From Stramonita haemastoma (Eukaryota > Mollusca > Gastropoda > Neogastropoda > Muricidae): DNA of 64,000 nucleotides. The notes under the pieces are model-generated. The model made no database searches. It saw only the letters and a list, made by a program, of their open reading frames with translations, and had not been told where the DNA came from. Every line of letters starts with the position of its first letter. Within the stretch, counting starts at the first letter, position 1. This document shows positions 63,395 to 64,000 of this stretch, piece by piece. Where the stretch lies: the NCBI GenBank assembly GCA_030674155.1, contig CM060334.1:27654739-27718738 (forward strand), given 5' to 3'. Position numbers and translations under genes: made by a program.

Positions 63395-63400
63395 AATAAA
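63395..63400 (+). terminator. Candidate polyadenylation signal AATAAA (second)
   Basis: Canonical hexamer followed about 20-35 bases later by a GT/T-rich stretch (TTGGTGATTCTGTTTTCT), the usual arrangement for a cleavage site. Confidence 0.4.
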
Positions 63401-63622
63401 ATATGGTTGGAAAAGAAAATTGGTGATTCTGTTTTCTAGAAGCATACCCAATACACGTATTAACCATTATGCTGCTCAGATAATGTGATTTGAATAAAAA
63501 AAAAAACTTTCTGTGTAGGATATATGGTTAATATGTTTCTTAAAAATGATGTGGACATCCTGGATAAACGCCCCAAAAGTATTTTCTGAAAGATAAATGT
63601 ATGGAATAAAAGGAACTCCTGA

Positions 63623-63812
63623 CTATTCAAATGAGCTGCACGCAAGTCTCAGAGAAAATATATCGATAGATCAGTGTTGAGTTGTCTCATTACTGTGGTA
63701 GCAATAGGCGTAACACCTGAACATCCAAATGAGCTGCAGGCAAGTCTCAGAGAAAATATGGATAAATCAGTGTCGAGTTGTCTCATCACTGAGGTAGCTA
63801 AAGGTGTTTAAA
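63623..63812. repeat. 98-bp tandem duplication downstream of CRTC
   Basis: CAAATGAGCTGCACGCAAGT at 63628 recurs as CAAATGAGCTGCAGGCAAGT at 63726, with the following CTCAGAGAAAATAT and GTTGTCTCAT words also repeated. Confidence 0.85.
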
Positions 63813-64000
63813 AAATTTTTTTAAAAACCTGTGGCATTACCCTTTTTATTTCCTTGTTCCAGCTGGCACATTTTATTTTAGTCTGGTTTGATACAGAGTT
63901 CTGCAAAAGCAATTGTTCCTGTAGGTTTTTAACTACAACGAACAAATGCGATGTGCAAGAAAAACTGTCAATGTTTTTAGACCATCATACAAAATGGAGT
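63813..64000. other. Downstream flank
   Basis: Short AT-rich sequence to the window end. No feature recognised. Confidence 0.5.

Larger units (their letters stand above)
61732..63420 (+). other. CRTC 3' untranslated region (3' end uncertain)
   Basis: The sequence after the stop is not convincingly coding and contains U-rich stretches. AATAAA occurs at 62986-62991, at 63395-63400 (followed by a GT/T-rich stretch around 63418-63436) and at 63604-63609. The first or second are the best 3' end candidates. No repeat family was recognised between 61732 and 63600 apart from T/A homopolymers and a short GA run at 62424-62440. Confidence 0.6.

Overview
The window is eukaryotic genomic DNA dominated by one intron-rich protein gene on the plus strand. 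The gene encodes a CREB-regulated transcription coactivator (CRTC/TORC). Its start codon is at 6061 and its stop codon at 61729-61731, so the gene fills about 87% of the window. Eleven coding exons can be placed from conserved protein blocks plus GT/AG splice sites. These are the N-terminal CREB-binding helix, the [11 protein letters not shown] block, the [12 protein letters not shown] and [10 protein letters not shown] blocks, the [10 protein letters not shown] block, the [15 protein letters not shown] block, the QFEQFNM block and the [15 protein letters not shown] terminus. The repeat families (tRNA-headed SINEs seen widely in mollusc genomes, L2/CR1-like LINEs, very abundant CA/GA microsatellites) suggest a gastropod mollusc. 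That assignment is inference; the species cannot be named from the sequence.

Layout. 1-6060: 5' flank made of microsatellites, SINE copies and a 280-bp homopurine tract. 6061-6728: exons 1-3, closely spaced. 6729-10452: intron 3, with a CA tract and three SINEs. 10453-10516: exon 4. 10517-31531: 21-kb intron 4, holding a probable solo LTR with a 5-bp target duplication, a broken LINE, the 3' part of an L2-like LINE, a SINE interrupted by a 950-bp inverted-repeat transposon that itself carries a SINE piece, one exon-like island, and many long poly-C/poly-G runs. 31532-31640: exon 5. 31641-39517: intron 5, with a 63-base poly-C run and an intact 921-codon LINE ORF antisense to the host gene. 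39518-39632, 41268-41627, 45111-45428 and 50097-50333: exons 6-9. 50334-55858: intron 9, mostly a 3.7-kb degenerate tandem array that has been invaded by a 444-bp inverted-repeat element. 55859-56272: exon 10, glutamine-rich. 56273-61507: intron 10, with a SINE and a long near-palindrome carrying promoter-like boxes. 61508-61731: exon 11. The 3' UTR runs to one of several AATAAA signals (62986 or 63395 most likely).

The reading frame of CRTC is broken by one base in three places (exon 5, the exon 6/7 junction, exon 10). Each break is beside a C or G run, while splice sites and conserved residues remain intact. One missing base per site reconnects every conserved block and gives a protein of about 732 residues. 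This looks like homopolymer undercalling in the assembly rather than gene death.

I found no operon-like or clearly new multi-gene system. The least explained structures are the palindrome at 57918-58374 with inward-facing CCAAT and TATA-like boxes, the AT-rich tandem array in intron 9 with its invading element, the nested SINE/transposon/SINE in intron 4, and a short hairpin tail shared by two different repeat families.
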